NCBI GenBank assembly: GCA_017303555.1
Contig: JAFLCN010000017.1
Span: forward strand, 1 to 64,000
Source: Planctomycetota bacterium
GTDB taxonomy: Bacteria > Planctomycetota > Phycisphaerae > Phycisphaerales > UBA1924
Length of the DNA: 64,000 nucleotides
Direction of reading: 5' to 3'
The translations under genes were made by a program, and so were the position numbers. Shown piece by piece: positions 44,443 to 52,500 of the stretch; positions within the stretch are counted from its first letter, which is position 1, and each line of letters opens with the position of its first letter. The notes below the pieces were generated by a model, which worked only from the letters and a program-made list of their open reading frames with translations, searched no databases and was not told where the DNA came from.

Positions 44443-45627
44443 TCACGCAGAAACTGTGACGTCGACAAGCTTCCGTTGACGGATGTGCTCGCTGCCGAGC
44501 TGACCGCACGCGCCCATCAGGTCGCGGCCCTTGGTGCGCCTGCGCTTCGCATACACGCCCAGCTCGATCAGCTTCGCGAGGAAATGCTCGACCTTTTCCT
44601 CCGTGGGCGCGGGCCACGGTGAAACCCGGCGCGGGTTGTACGGGATGAGGTTGAGCAGCGTGCGGGGCGTGCTCGCGTTCTTCTTGACGCGATAGTCGTT
44701 GTTGATCGGTGCGAGGAACTCCGCGATTTTGCGGGCATCGTCGTCGGTGTCGTTCACGCCGGGGATCAGCACATATTCGATGCAAAGTTTGCCGCCGCCA
44801 TAGACGGGGAAGTCGATCAGCGCCTGCTGCAGATCCGCAAGGTTCCATTTGCGATTCACGGGCATGATCCCGGATCGAATGGTGTCGTCCGCCGCGTTCA
44901 GCGAAATCGCCAGGTTCAACCGGTGCCAGCCATCCTGTCGCACACGATCCGCCAGCTTCGCGATTCCATCCACACGCCCCACCGTCGAGATGGTGATCTT
45001 CGAGATCGGAATCGACGGCCCTCGATGATCGCGCAAAACATCGATCGCGCCGAGCACGTTGTCCAGATTGTCCATCGGCTCGCCCATGCCCATGAACACG
45101 ATGTTGCGCACCGGTCCTTCAAGGCCCTGAGGCGTAATGACCGGCTCGGGAATCTCCGCGTGCTTCAGCAGGTGCGTGGCGGCATACCACTGCTGAACAA
45201 TCTCTTCGACCGAAAGCGAGCGGATCAACCCCATCTGCGCCGTCTCGCAGAACGTGCATCCCATCGCGCAGCCCACCTGCGATGACACACACAGCGTGTA
45301 CGTCCGCACGCGCCGCTTCCCGATCATCGGGATCAGCACACTTTCGGTGCGCAGCTTCTCAACCTGACCAGCGAGCTTCGTCTCGCTCGCGTGTACTTCC
45401 TGCGTGAACTTGAAGATCTTGCCCTCGGCACCCTCATCGATCACGACGCTGGTAATCGGAGACACCGATCCGCCGGAATCCGCGGCACTCCAGAAGAACG
45501 AGCGATAACACTCGAGCGATCCAGGTCGAGCCAAGCCGTGCTGAAGCTTTGCGTGCGACGCGAAAGCCTCCGCCGAAAAGCAGAGCGGCGACAGCAAAGC
45601 AGGTTGTTCGGAACTCTCTGGCAACAC
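44443..45627 (-). CDS. rlmN: Dual-specificity RNA methyltransferase RlmN-like (radical SAM)
   Basis: About 394 aa. The radical SAM cluster motif is CAMGCTFC; other family motifs are GMGEPMDNLDNVLGAI, ITISTVGRVDGI, LAISLNAADDTIRSGIMPVNRKWNL, EYVLIPGVNDTDDDA and the C-terminal DLMGACGQL, whose Cys carries the methyl intermediate. It methylates C2 of adenine in 23S rRNA (A2503) and some tRNAs. The N-terminus is uncertain: GTG at 45627 gives normal length but has no Shine-Dalgarno; the open frame extends to 45840 into the neighbouring gene, which is unlikely. Confidence 0.9.
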   Translation of the reverse strand: MLPESSEQPALLSPLCFSAEAFASHAKLQHGLARPGSLECYRSFFWSAADSGGSVSPITSVVIDEGAEGKIFKFTQEVHASETKLAGQVEKLRTESVLIPMIGKRRVRTYTLCVSSQVGCAMGCTFCETAQMGLIRSLSVEEIVQQWYAATHLLKHAEIPEPVITPQGLEGPVRNIVFMGMGEPMDNLDNVLGAIDVLRDHRGPSIPISKITISTVGRVDGIAKLADRVRQDGWHRLNLAISLNAADDTIRSGIMPVNRKWNLADLQQALIDFPVYGGGKLCIEYVLIPGVNDTDDDARKIAEFLAPINNDYRVKKNASTPRTLLNLIPYNPRRVSPWPAPTEEKVEHFLAKLIELGVYAKRRRTKGRDLMGACGQLGSEHIRQRKLVDVTVSA

Positions 45628-45682
45628 GAAGTTTATGTCGAAGAATCGGGCGCCGTCAGCCGCACTTTCCGCGCGTCTGAAC

Positions 45683-46519
45683 TCAGTTCCGGTCCGGACA
45701 ATCGGCACGATTCGAGCTGCGGCTGCTGCGCCGCCCCGCCGGTTCCGCAAGCCCCGCTTCGCGGCACGCCGCGAACGCGCTGCCCAACTGGGCCGAGCAG
45801 ATGCGTTCAGCACCGAGTGCGATCTCGTGATGCAGCACATCGCGATAGTGGCGAAGCCGCGCTTCGGGGTCGTTCAGGATCGCGCCGAATGTTCTGTTCG
45901 GATCGTTGTAGATCAGATCCACCGGGATCTCGCGCACGCGCAGACCGTGTGCCGCGGCACGCGCCCAGAGCTGCATGGGGAATGCGTAGCCATCCTCCGA
46001 AAGTTCAAGCCGATTGGTCGCGTTCACTCGGTGCGCTTTGAAACCGCAGAATGAATCGGTCAGTTTCGTTCCCAGGCGTTGCGCGAGCAACGCATTGATC
46101 TCTGCGGTGATCAGGCCGTTGATGCGACGGCGATCTCCGGGCGCGAGCGCGAGAGCCTCCTGCGTCGGCGCACGCAGATAGCGGCTGCCGCTGATGATGT
46201 CGGCGTCGTTCTTTTCGATCGCCTCGAAGAACTCGGGCAATCGCTCGGGCTCGTGCTGCTCATCAGAGTCCATCGTGATGACCCAGTCGTAGCGCTCCGA
46301 ATCGGCGAAACGGAACGCGTCGATGAGCGAGCGTCCATAGCCGCGATTGACGCAGTGGCGGATGACATCGACGGGCATCGAGGAGAGCAATGCCGCGGAG
46401 TCGTCGGTCGAGCCGTCGTCGATGACCAGCACGTTGCCGGCGTGCTCGAGCACGCGGTCCAGAACGGCCCGGAGGTGACGAGATTCGTTGTAGACGGGGA
46501 TGGCGACAAGTGTCCGCAA
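45683..46519 (-). CDS. GT2-family glycosyltransferase (DPM1-like)
   Basis: A 278-aa GT-A enzyme. TLVAIPVYNESRHL, VLVIDDGSTDDSAALL, DWVITMDSDEQHEP (metal-binding DXD-type acidic residues) and DIISGSRYL are typical of dolichol/polyprenyl-phosphate mannosyl- or glucosyltransferases; no C-terminal membrane helices are present. It may supply polyprenyl-phosphate sugar to GT-C enzymes such as the GT87 protein in this window (inference). A TTG start at 46519 is chosen because GGAGGAG precedes it by about 6 nt on the minus strand. It lies 55 nt upstream of rlmN. Confidence 0.85.
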   Translation of the reverse strand: MRTLVAIPVYNESRHLRAVLDRVLEHAGNVLVIDDGSTDDSAALLSSMPVDVIRHCVNRGYGRSLIDAFRFADSERYDWVITMDSDEQHEPERLPEFFEAIEKNDADIISGSRYLRAPTQEALALAPGDRRRINGLITAEINALLAQRLGTKLTDSFCGFKAHRVNATNRLELSEDGYAFPMQLWARAAAHGLRVREIPVDLIYNDPNRTFGAILNDPEARLRHYRDVLHHEIALGAERICSAQLGSAFAACREAGLAEPAGRRSSRSSNRADCPDRN

Positions 46520-46592
46520 ACTCGCTCCTCCTCGACCGACGCCCAAAGCGTGGGCACAGGTCCGATTTTGGAACAGGCCCCACAGGGGAACA

Positions 46593-46625
46593 TGTCCCAT
46601 AGGACTCATACGACCCATCGGACCC
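46593..46625 (-). repeat. Degenerate 9-nt tandem units
   Basis: Read on the minus strand the stretch is a run of near-repeats of TCCTATGGG (TCCGATGGG, TCGTATGAG, TCCTATGGG). It lies upstream of the glycosyltransferase start. Short degenerate tandem runs of this type occur between genes in some planctomycete genomes; only three to four units are present, so the call is tentative. Confidence 0.35.
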
Positions 46626-46696
46626 GGTCGGATCCCTCCGGTCCCCCGGGATCGGTTCGATGCCCTGACCACCCATGGGATACCCCGGATGGGCCA

Positions 46697-46732
46697 AAAA
46701 GAAAAACCGGCCGCCCGAGAGGGGCGGCCGGT
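46697..46732 (-). terminator. Rho-independent terminator of the porin gene
   Basis: On the minus strand an 11-bp perfect stem (46722-46732 with 46706-46716) with a 5-nt loop runs into TTTTTCTTTTT. It begins 67 nt after the porin stop codon. Confidence 0.85.
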
Positions 46733-46799
46733 GAGACAACTCGTTCGGACTGCGCGAGTATTTTCACACTCGCGACTCGGTCAGGACCAGTTCAGCACC

Positions 46800-48239
46800 T
46801 TAGAACAGGAGCTGGAACTGAGCACGGACCGCGACTTCGCCAGCGTTCGGGCTGCCGAGGACGCCCGCGTTGGTGTTCGGAGCAGCGAGGGTGCTGCCCG
46901 GAACGAACTGGCCGGTGCCAGCGTTGCCCTGGAAGTTGATGGACTGAAGGTTCTGGCTCTTGTTGAGGCCGATGACCACGTCAGCGCTGATCTTGGCCGT
47001 CTGGGACTCGGGGAAGAGGTAGTAGTTGACGCCGAAGTCGATGAAGTTCCAGCAACGGGGGCTCACGCCGCCAGCCGCCTGAGCGTTGCCCAGGGAGTTG
47101 TTGGCGTAGAGGCCGTCGTAGCGACCGAAGATTTCGATCTGCTGGGTGGCGAACCAGCCGCCCTGGATCTGCCAGCCGTAGCTGTTCAGATTCGCACCCG
47201 CGCCGGCCGCGGTGTTGAGCGTGCGGGCGTTGCTGCCGATGAACGCGCCGTACAAGTTCCAGCCGTTACCCTTGATCTGGCCGTCGATGGTCCAGAGGAG
47301 GTAGTTGGCCTGGTTCAGGTTGGTCACGGCATCCTGCGGGGTGCCGGTACGGCCACCCTGCTGCCAGTTGACCGCACCGCCGAGGAAGGCGGCGAACTGG
47401 CTGTTCTGCCAGCTGCTGAACTGGTTCCACTGGTTCCAGTCACCGGCGAACTTGCCGTCAACGCGGAGCGTCACGGCGTAGTCCGACTCGTTCGGGCTGT
47501 TGAAGTCCGTGTTCGCCGAGCGCCAGCCATCGCTGAACGCACCGAGGACGCGGAACACGTCGGCCGTGTAGCCGACCTGGATGCCCTGGCTGCGCTGCTG
47601 ACGGTAGACGTCGGTGACGAACGAGCGGTCGATCGACTGCTGGTAACCGTCGCCGATGAGGTCTTCGGTCAGGATCGGGAGCTTGAACTGGCCGAAACGA
47701 ACGTCCCAGTTGTTATCGAAGGCGTACTTGATGTACGCGTCTTCGAGAACGAAGCTGCCGTTGTTCGAGGTGTAGCCCGCGTCGTTCGCGTTCACAACCG
47801 AGTTCTGGTTCGTCGAGGTCGACGAGAAGTTGCCCTGGATGTAGTAGGTCAGTTCCGGGGCGCCAGCCATGCCGGCGAAGTAGATCTGCGTACGGGGCAG
47901 GCTGAAGCCGATCGTGGCCTTGTCCTGACCGGTGACGCCCGAACCACCCGGAGCAACCGGGGTGGGCGGATCGGTGTCGCCGACGCCGCCGGAGCGGAAG
48001 TCAGCGGTGTAGCGGAACTGGATCAGGCCGCCGATCCGCATGCTGAAGTTGCCCGAACCATCGGTGATGGTGAGGCCCTGGCTCGCCTTGCTGGCAGCCA
48101 AGCTCGTGCGACCCGCCGCATCCGCCGTCAACTCGCTGTTGTACGCGCGGCTCGTGTCGGTCGACTCAGCGCCCATCGCGGTGCCCGCGAGGCCCAGCGC
48201 TGCGCCAGCGATAATGAACATCTTGCTCGTGTGACCCAT
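46800..48239 (-). CDS. OprO/OprP-type outer-membrane porin
   Basis: A 479-aa beta-barrel with signal peptide (MFIIAGAALGLAGTAMGA) and C-terminal aromatic strand (VRAQFQLLF). Features of the phosphate-selective porin O/P family are present: MRIGGLIQFRYTADF, LEDAYIKYAFDNNWDVRFGQFKLPI and a late FGVNYYLFPESQTAKI. Divergent phoB-phoR genes support phosphate uptake, though other planctomycete members are general porins. ATG at 48239 with AGGAG 9 nt upstream. The leader is long and structured, and a strong terminator follows, consistent with an abundant, singly transcribed mRNA. Confidence 0.85.
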   Translation of the reverse strand: MGHTSKMFIIAGAALGLAGTAMGAESTDTSRAYNSELTADAAGRTSLAASKASQGLTITDGSGNFSMRIGGLIQFRYTADFRSGGVGDTDPPTPVAPGGSGVTGQDKATIGFSLPRTQIYFAGMAGAPELTYYIQGNFSSTSTNQNSVVNANDAGYTSNNGSFVLEDAYIKYAFDNNWDVRFGQFKLPILTEDLIGDGYQQSIDRSFVTDVYRQQRSQGIQVGYTADVFRVLGAFSDGWRSANTDFNSPNESDYAVTLRVDGKFAGDWNQWNQFSSWQNSQFAAFLGGAVNWQQGGRTGTPQDAVTNLNQANYLLWTIDGQIKGNGWNLYGAFIGSNARTLNTAAGAGANLNSYGWQIQGGWFATQQIEIFGRYDGLYANNSLGNAQAAGGVSPRCWNFIDFGVNYYLFPESQTAKISADVVIGLNKSQNLQSINFQGNAGTGQFVPGSTLAAPNTNAGVLGSPNAGEVAVRAQFQLLF

Positions 48240-48750
48240 CTCGTAAGACTCCTTGTACCCGGGCGAGCCGTCTCAAAGCTCGCCCACTTTCAAGTCCGAA
48301 CGAAAGAGAGGCCCCAAGGCCAGTCTTCCGGACCACGCTCACTGAGCCGCGGACCGCCCACGACTCTTTTCGATCAACCGATCAGCCATCCAGGCCGTGA
48401 ACCGCTCCGCGGCTCATTTCGTCGATCGCTCCCCACCTCCAACAAACTTCGTTCACGGGACTGCGTCCCAGAATCCGAACCGGGCGGGAACCGGAACAGT
48501 ACCCCCCGGATATTAGCAAGTCCAAACTCTCTTTGCACTTTTTCGGTCGCACCACCCCCCTCTTCAATTGTTTTCGTACCCCCAACCTCACTTCTCCTGA
48601 ATCTTTATACCAAACAAAAACCTTCTTCTCGCCCGGTTCGGCATTCTTCGCGCACTCTCAACATTCACTTCCCTTCCGGTCGGCCCCCTCGGCGTTACGC
48701 TCTGTGCTTCCTTTTCCCCCGTTCGCAGGCTGTTGGTAGCAGGTGCCCCC
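48240..48750. other. Divergent regulatory region between the porin and phoB
   Basis: No gene is seen in these 511 bases. In the porin leader, GGGCGAGC (48261-48268) and GCTCGCCC (48278-48285) form an 8-bp hairpin just upstream of the ribosome-binding site, and GAGCCGCGG (48344-48352) is the perfect inverse of CCGCGGCTC (48407-48415). The part next to phoB (about 48500-48740) is pyrimidine-rich on the plus strand. No classical E. coli-type Pho box (tandem CTGTCAT) was found. Confidence 0.5.
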
Positions 48751-49485
48751 ATGATGGCAGACCGACCCCACATCCTCATTGTCGAAGACGAACGCGATCT
48801 CTCCGACCTGCTGGTCTACAACCTCAAACGGTCTGGTTATTCGACCGCCACGGCTTCCGCCGGACGTGCGGCACTCGATGCGGTCGCCAAGCATGCGCCC
48901 GACCTCATCCTGCTCGACGTCATGATCCCGGAATTGCCGGGTACCGAAGTCGCCGCGAGACTTCGCGCTGAACCCGCTTCGGCTTCCATCCCCATCATCA
49001 TGCTCACCGCCAAGGGCGAGGAGACCGACCAGGTTGTCGGTCTCAAGCTCGGTGCCGACGACTACGTCACGAAACCGTTTTCAATGAAGGTGCTGCTCGC
49101 CCGCATCGAGGCGCTGCTCCGACGCAGCGGCCGTTTCTCCGGCGAGCGCGGCATCATGAAGCTCGGCCCGATCGAGATCAACACCGACACGCACCAGGCG
49201 GCGCTGCACGATCAGCCCATCAAGCTCACGCTGACCGAGTTCCGCATCCTCGCTTCGCTGGTGCAGGCCGGCGGCCGCGTGCTCTCGCGCAACGCGCTCA
49301 TGACCCGTGCGATGGGGCCGGGCGTCACCGTGACCGAACGCACCATCGACGTGCACGTCACCAGCATCCGCAAGAAGCTGGCCGAATCGGCGCACATCGT
49401 CAAGACCGTGCGGGGAGTCGGTTACCGCTGTTCGCTCAGCGTCGATGAAGATTCGGCGACCGACCTCGACGGCGCGGCTTCCTGA
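48751..49485 (+). CDS. phoB: OmpR/PhoB-family response regulator
   Basis: A 244-aa two-component regulator. The receiver domain has the acidic pocket (VEDERD), phospho-acceptor Asp near residue 56 (LILLDVMIP), the switch Thr/Ser (IMLTAKGEE) and Lys (YVTKPFS). The C-terminal winged helix has TLTEFRILASLVQAGGRVLSR, TVTERTIDVHVTSIRKKL and VRGVGYR. It is PhoB-like in overall pattern. Two adjacent ATGs (48751, 48754) can serve as start. The kinase gene follows after 34 nt and the porin is divergent, suggesting control of the porin by the system. Confidence 0.88.
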   Translation: MMADRPHILIVEDERDLSDLLVYNLKRSGYSTATASAGRAALDAVAKHAPDLILLDVMIPELPGTEVAARLRAEPASASIPIIMLTAKGEETDQVVGLKLGADDYVTKPFSMKVLLARIEALLRRSGRFSGERGIMKLGPIEINTDTHQAALHDQPIKLTLTEFRILASLVQAGGRVLSRNALMTRAMGPGVTVTERTIDVHVTSIRKKLAESAHIVKTVRGVGYRCSLSVDEDSATDLDGAAS

Positions 49486-49519
49486 TTCCGCCAAGCCGCG
49501 ACTTTCTCTAGGATGCGAC

Positions 49520-50866
49520 ATGCCACCTATCGCCCCGACGTCGGGGTTGAATCGAGACATCGCGCTGCTGTGCGCCGGAGCGATCGCCACCGGCGTTGTC
49601 GCGTGGCTCGGCCTTCCGGGCTGGGTGGCGCTCGCGCTGGGCACCGTCACGCTGGGCTTTGCAGTCGCATCGCTCCGATCGCACGCGGGGTTACAAGCAT
49701 CGGGGCCCGACATTCACCCTGCCGCCGGGAACTCCGCGGAACGCGAGGTTCGCGCCGTCCCTGCCCGCGATCACGCATCGGACCTGCATCGGGCCGCGGA
49801 TGCGAGCGACGATCTCATACTGGTGTTCTCCGCGGCAGGACCGGTGGCCTCGGCGAACATCGCGGCGAACGATTTTTTCGGCGCCGGGGGCATCGGCGTG
49901 GTCGGTCGCTCGCTCGAAGATCTTTTTCCGCAAGCCGAGATCCACGAGATCCACGGGTCGGCCCGTGCCGGCCAGAAGAAGGAAGCCGAAGTCGCCATCA
50001 CCGGGCGCGATTCTCGCCGCATCTTTCGGGCAACCTGTTCGCCCCTTCCGTCACCGGATGGGCAGGCGGCCTCCCCGGTGCTCTTGCGGCTGCGCGACGT
50101 GACGGCGGTCCAGTCGGCCTTGCGACTGGGAGGAGACTTTGTCGCCAGCGTCAGTCATGAACTGCGCACCCCGCTCGCGTCCATCAAGGCGGCGCTCGAG
50201 ACATTGGAGCAATCCGTCCACGACGATCCGGAGATGACGCACAAGCTCCTGAAGATGATCGACACCAACGTCGATCGGCTCGAAGCGCTGACGGCCGACG
50301 TGCTCCGGCTTTCGCAGCTCGAATCCTCGGGCCAGGCGCCGGATCTGAGCGAGATCGATGTCGCACCCGCGCTCGAATCCATCGGCGTGCTGCTCGATCC
50401 TCTCTTTTCTGAGCGGAGACTCCGGCTCGAAATCGCGATCGAACCGGAGCTGGTAACGATCCGGACCGATCCGAGGCTCTTCGAGTTGATCTTCAAGAAC
50501 CTGATCGAGAACGCCGGCAAGTTCGCGTTCGAGAACACCGCAATCACCGTCACGGCCGGAAAGGGGCATTCGCCCGAAACTTCGGTCTGGCGGGTGACCG
50601 ACCGGGGGGTGGGCATTCCGATCCATCACCAGCCCCGGGTCTTTGATCGCTTCTATCAAATAGATAGCGCACGGACCGGCGCGCCCAAACGCCGCGGCAC
50701 GGGGCTGGGCCTCGCCATCGTCCAGAACGCTGTCCGCGCGCTCGGCGGCGGCATCCGCGTTGAATCCATCTGGCAGCAGGGAACGACGATGATCGTCGAA
50801 TTGCCGATGACCCGAGCGGCTAGTTCCCCCAACCCCCCCAGCTTGCCGGAAGCGGCTTCGTCGTGA
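49520..50866 (+). CDS. phoR: PhoR-like sensor histidine kinase
   Basis: A 448-aa kinase with two closely spaced N-terminal membrane helices (about residues 12-52), so almost no periplasmic loop; a PAS-like domain (about 95-195); HisKA with FVASVSHELRTPLASIK (His at residue 213); and HATPase with NLIENAGKFA, VTDRGVGIP and RGTGLGLAIV. The lack of an external sensing domain resembles PhoR, which senses phosphate through the Pst/PhoU complex; those genes are not in the window. AGGA is 6 nt before the ATG at 49520. The last 47 nt overlap the convergent lipoprotein gene. Confidence 0.85.
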   Translation: MPPIAPTSGLNRDIALLCAGAIATGVVAWLGLPGWVALALGTVTLGFAVASLRSHAGLQASGPDIHPAAGNSAEREVRAVPARDHASDLHRAADASDDLILVFSAAGPVASANIAANDFFGAGGIGVVGRSLEDLFPQAEIHEIHGSARAGQKKEAEVAITGRDSRRIFRATCSPLPSPDGQAASPVLLRLRDVTAVQSALRLGGDFVASVSHELRTPLASIKAALETLEQSVHDDPEMTHKLLKMIDTNVDRLEALTADVLRLSQLESSGQAPDLSEIDVAPALESIGVLLDPLFSERRLRLEIAIEPELVTIRTDPRLFELIFKNLIENAGKFAFENTAITVTAGKGHSPETSVWRVTDRGVGIPIHHQPRVFDRFYQIDSARTGAPKRRGTGLGLAIVQNAVRALGGGIRVESIWQQGTTMIVELPMTRAASSPNPPSLPEAASS

Positions 50867-51305
50867 ACGGCCCGACAAGGTCCCCCAGACGTGTCCGGAT
50901 GTCGTCGATCAGCTCCTGCTCGCGCTTCGAATCTCCGAACCGCCCGACCTTCACCTCGATGCTCATCGCGATCGGTCCTTCCTGACTCAGCCGAACCGAA
51001 TGATCGGGCGGGAATGAGCGGGTCACATTCACAGTCACCTGCTCGCTTTTCACGGTCAGCAGTTCGAATCGGAGCGTGGTTTCGTCGGGCTTGGATTCGG
51101 ACTCGACCACCATCGCGCGATGCTGGGCCGCGGCGAGCACGGCGGCGTTCACATCGATCCAGTCGCCGGTCGCCATGGACGATGTGCCCTCAATGGTGAA
51201 AAGACCGCCCCCGGACCCGCCGGAAGAGGCGCACCCACCAACCGAACCGAGAAAAAGTCCGATAACTACTGCTACAACGAAGTGTTTCGGATTGATGCGG
51301 TGCAT
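50820..51305 (-). CDS. Predicted lipoprotein, unknown function
   Basis: A 161-aa protein with a signal ending in lipobox SVGGC (residue about 25) and a Gly/Ser stretch, then a small alpha/beta domain (LRFELLTVKSEQVTVNVTRSFPPDHSVRL, KREQELIDDIRTRLGDL). No family is recognised. GGAAG is 5 nt before the ATG. Its 3' end overlaps the convergent kinase gene by 47 nt, an arrangement that could produce overlapping transcripts. Confidence 0.65.
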   Translation of the reverse strand: MHRINPKHFVVAVVIGLFLGSVGGCASSGGSGGGLFTIEGTSSMATGDWIDVNAAVLAAAQHRAMVVESESKPDETTLRFELLTVKSEQVTVNVTRSFPPDHSVRLSQEGPIAMSIEVKVGRFGDSKREQELIDDIRTRLGDLVGPFTTKPLPASWGGWGN

Positions 51306-51459
51306 AAGGACTTCCGATGGTGAGGTGGAGGGATCCGGGCGCGGCGTGAAGGTGGCCTCACAAGGCGGTCGATCGCCGGCCCGTAGACTTTACCGGCCGG
51401 AGCGGGCCTTTGCCTCTCCGCCCCATGCCGCCCGATTCCAATTTTGGATAGACCACGAC

Positions 51460-52500
51460 TTGCCCCAGACTGATCGAATCGAGGTTTCCGTTCGAGTCCC
51501 CACCGGCGCCCGGCGTGTGGGTGTGGTCGGCTCGTCGGAACGGAACCTGAAGATGATCCGCGAGGCGCTCGGCGTCAATATCACGTCGAGAGATTCGACG
51601 GTGTATCTCCGGGGAGATCGGACGCCGGTGCTGATCGCCAAGCGGGTGCTCGAGCGGCTCGGCGAGGCGACCGACGAGAACGCGGCACTCAGCCGCCAGC
51701 AGGTGCTCAATCTGATCTCCGACGAGACGGTTGCCGAGGGCAAACGGAGCGGACCGAGCGAGCTGGTGGATGATCCGAACGTTTCGGGTCCGGCTTTGGA
51801 CGAATGGGATGGGCGGTTGGCGGTGTTTTCCGCGGGCAGGCCGGTTCGTCCGAAGACGGGGAACCAGCAGGCGTACATCGAGTCGATCCGCGACCACGAC
51901 CTGGTTTTTTGCGTCGGGCCGGCGGGCACGGGCAAGACCTACCTGGCGGTCGCGGCGGCGGTGCATCTCTTGAAGACCGACCGCTGCCGCAAGCTGATCC
52001 TGGTGCGTCCGGCGGTTGAGGCGGGCGAAAAGCTGGGTTACCTGCCGGGCGATTTGCAGGCGAAGGTGAACCCGTACCTGCGGCCGCTGCTGGATGCGCT
52101 GCACGACATGATGGACTTCGGCACGATCCAGCGCTTCATGGCGAGCGATGTGATCGAGGTAGTTCCGCTGGCGTACATGCGTGGTCGGACGCTGAACAAC
52201 GCGGTGATCATCCTGGATGAAGCCCAGAATACGACCAGGGGCCAGATGAAGATGTTCCTGACCCGGCTGGGGCACGGGAGCAAGATGATCGTGACGGGCG
52301 ACACGACGCAGATCGACCTGCCCGACCCGCGTGAGAGCGGGCTGATCGACGCGGCACGGCGTCTCACGCGCACACCCGGGATCGGATTCTCGCAGTTGAC
52401 AACGGTGGACGTGGTGCGCCACCCGATCGTGCAGCGGATCATCGAGGCGTACGGCGAGGATGATGCCCGAAGCGCCGGGCCGAACGGGGAGCACGCCTGA
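51460..52500 (+). CDS. phoH: PhoH-family ATPase
   Basis: A 346-aa cytoplasmic P-loop ATPase. After an N-terminal KH-like region (NLKMIREALGVNITSRDSTVYLRG) comes Walker A GPAGTGKT near residue 153 and the PhoH core (LVRPAVEAGEKLGYLPGDL, VIILDEAQNTTRGQMKMFLTRLGHGSKMIVTGD). PhoH proteins are linked to RNA metabolism and, in E. coli, to phosphate starvation. A TTG at 51460 gives the expected N-terminus; the frame is open further upstream but not conserved. The 7TM-HD gene starts on the last base of its stop codon (TGATG), the usual phoH-7TM-HD order. Confidence 0.92.
   Translation: MPQTDRIEVSVRVPTGARRVGVVGSSERNLKMIREALGVNITSRDSTVYLRGDRTPVLIAKRVLERLGEATDENAALSRQQVLNLISDETVAEGKRSGPSELVDDPNVSGPALDEWDGRLAVFSAGRPVRPKTGNQQAYIESIRDHDLVFCVGPAGTGKTYLAVAAAVHLLKTDRCRKLILVRPAVEAGEKLGYLPGDLQAKVNPYLRPLLDALHDMMDFGTIQRFMASDVIEVVPLAYMRGRTLNNAVIILDEAQNTTRGQMKMFLTRLGHGSKMIVTGDTTQIDLPDPRESGLIDAARRLTRTPGIGFSQLTTVDVVRHPIVQRIIEAYGEDDARSAGPNGEHA

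Noticed and set aside
46500..48750. Plus-strand frame of 823 codons opposite the porin gene
   Set aside because: Antisense to a clear porin with signal peptide, ribosome-binding site and terminator; no family features.
48240..48750. Pho box between the porin and phoB
   Set aside because: No tandem CTGTCAT-like repeats could be found on either strand.
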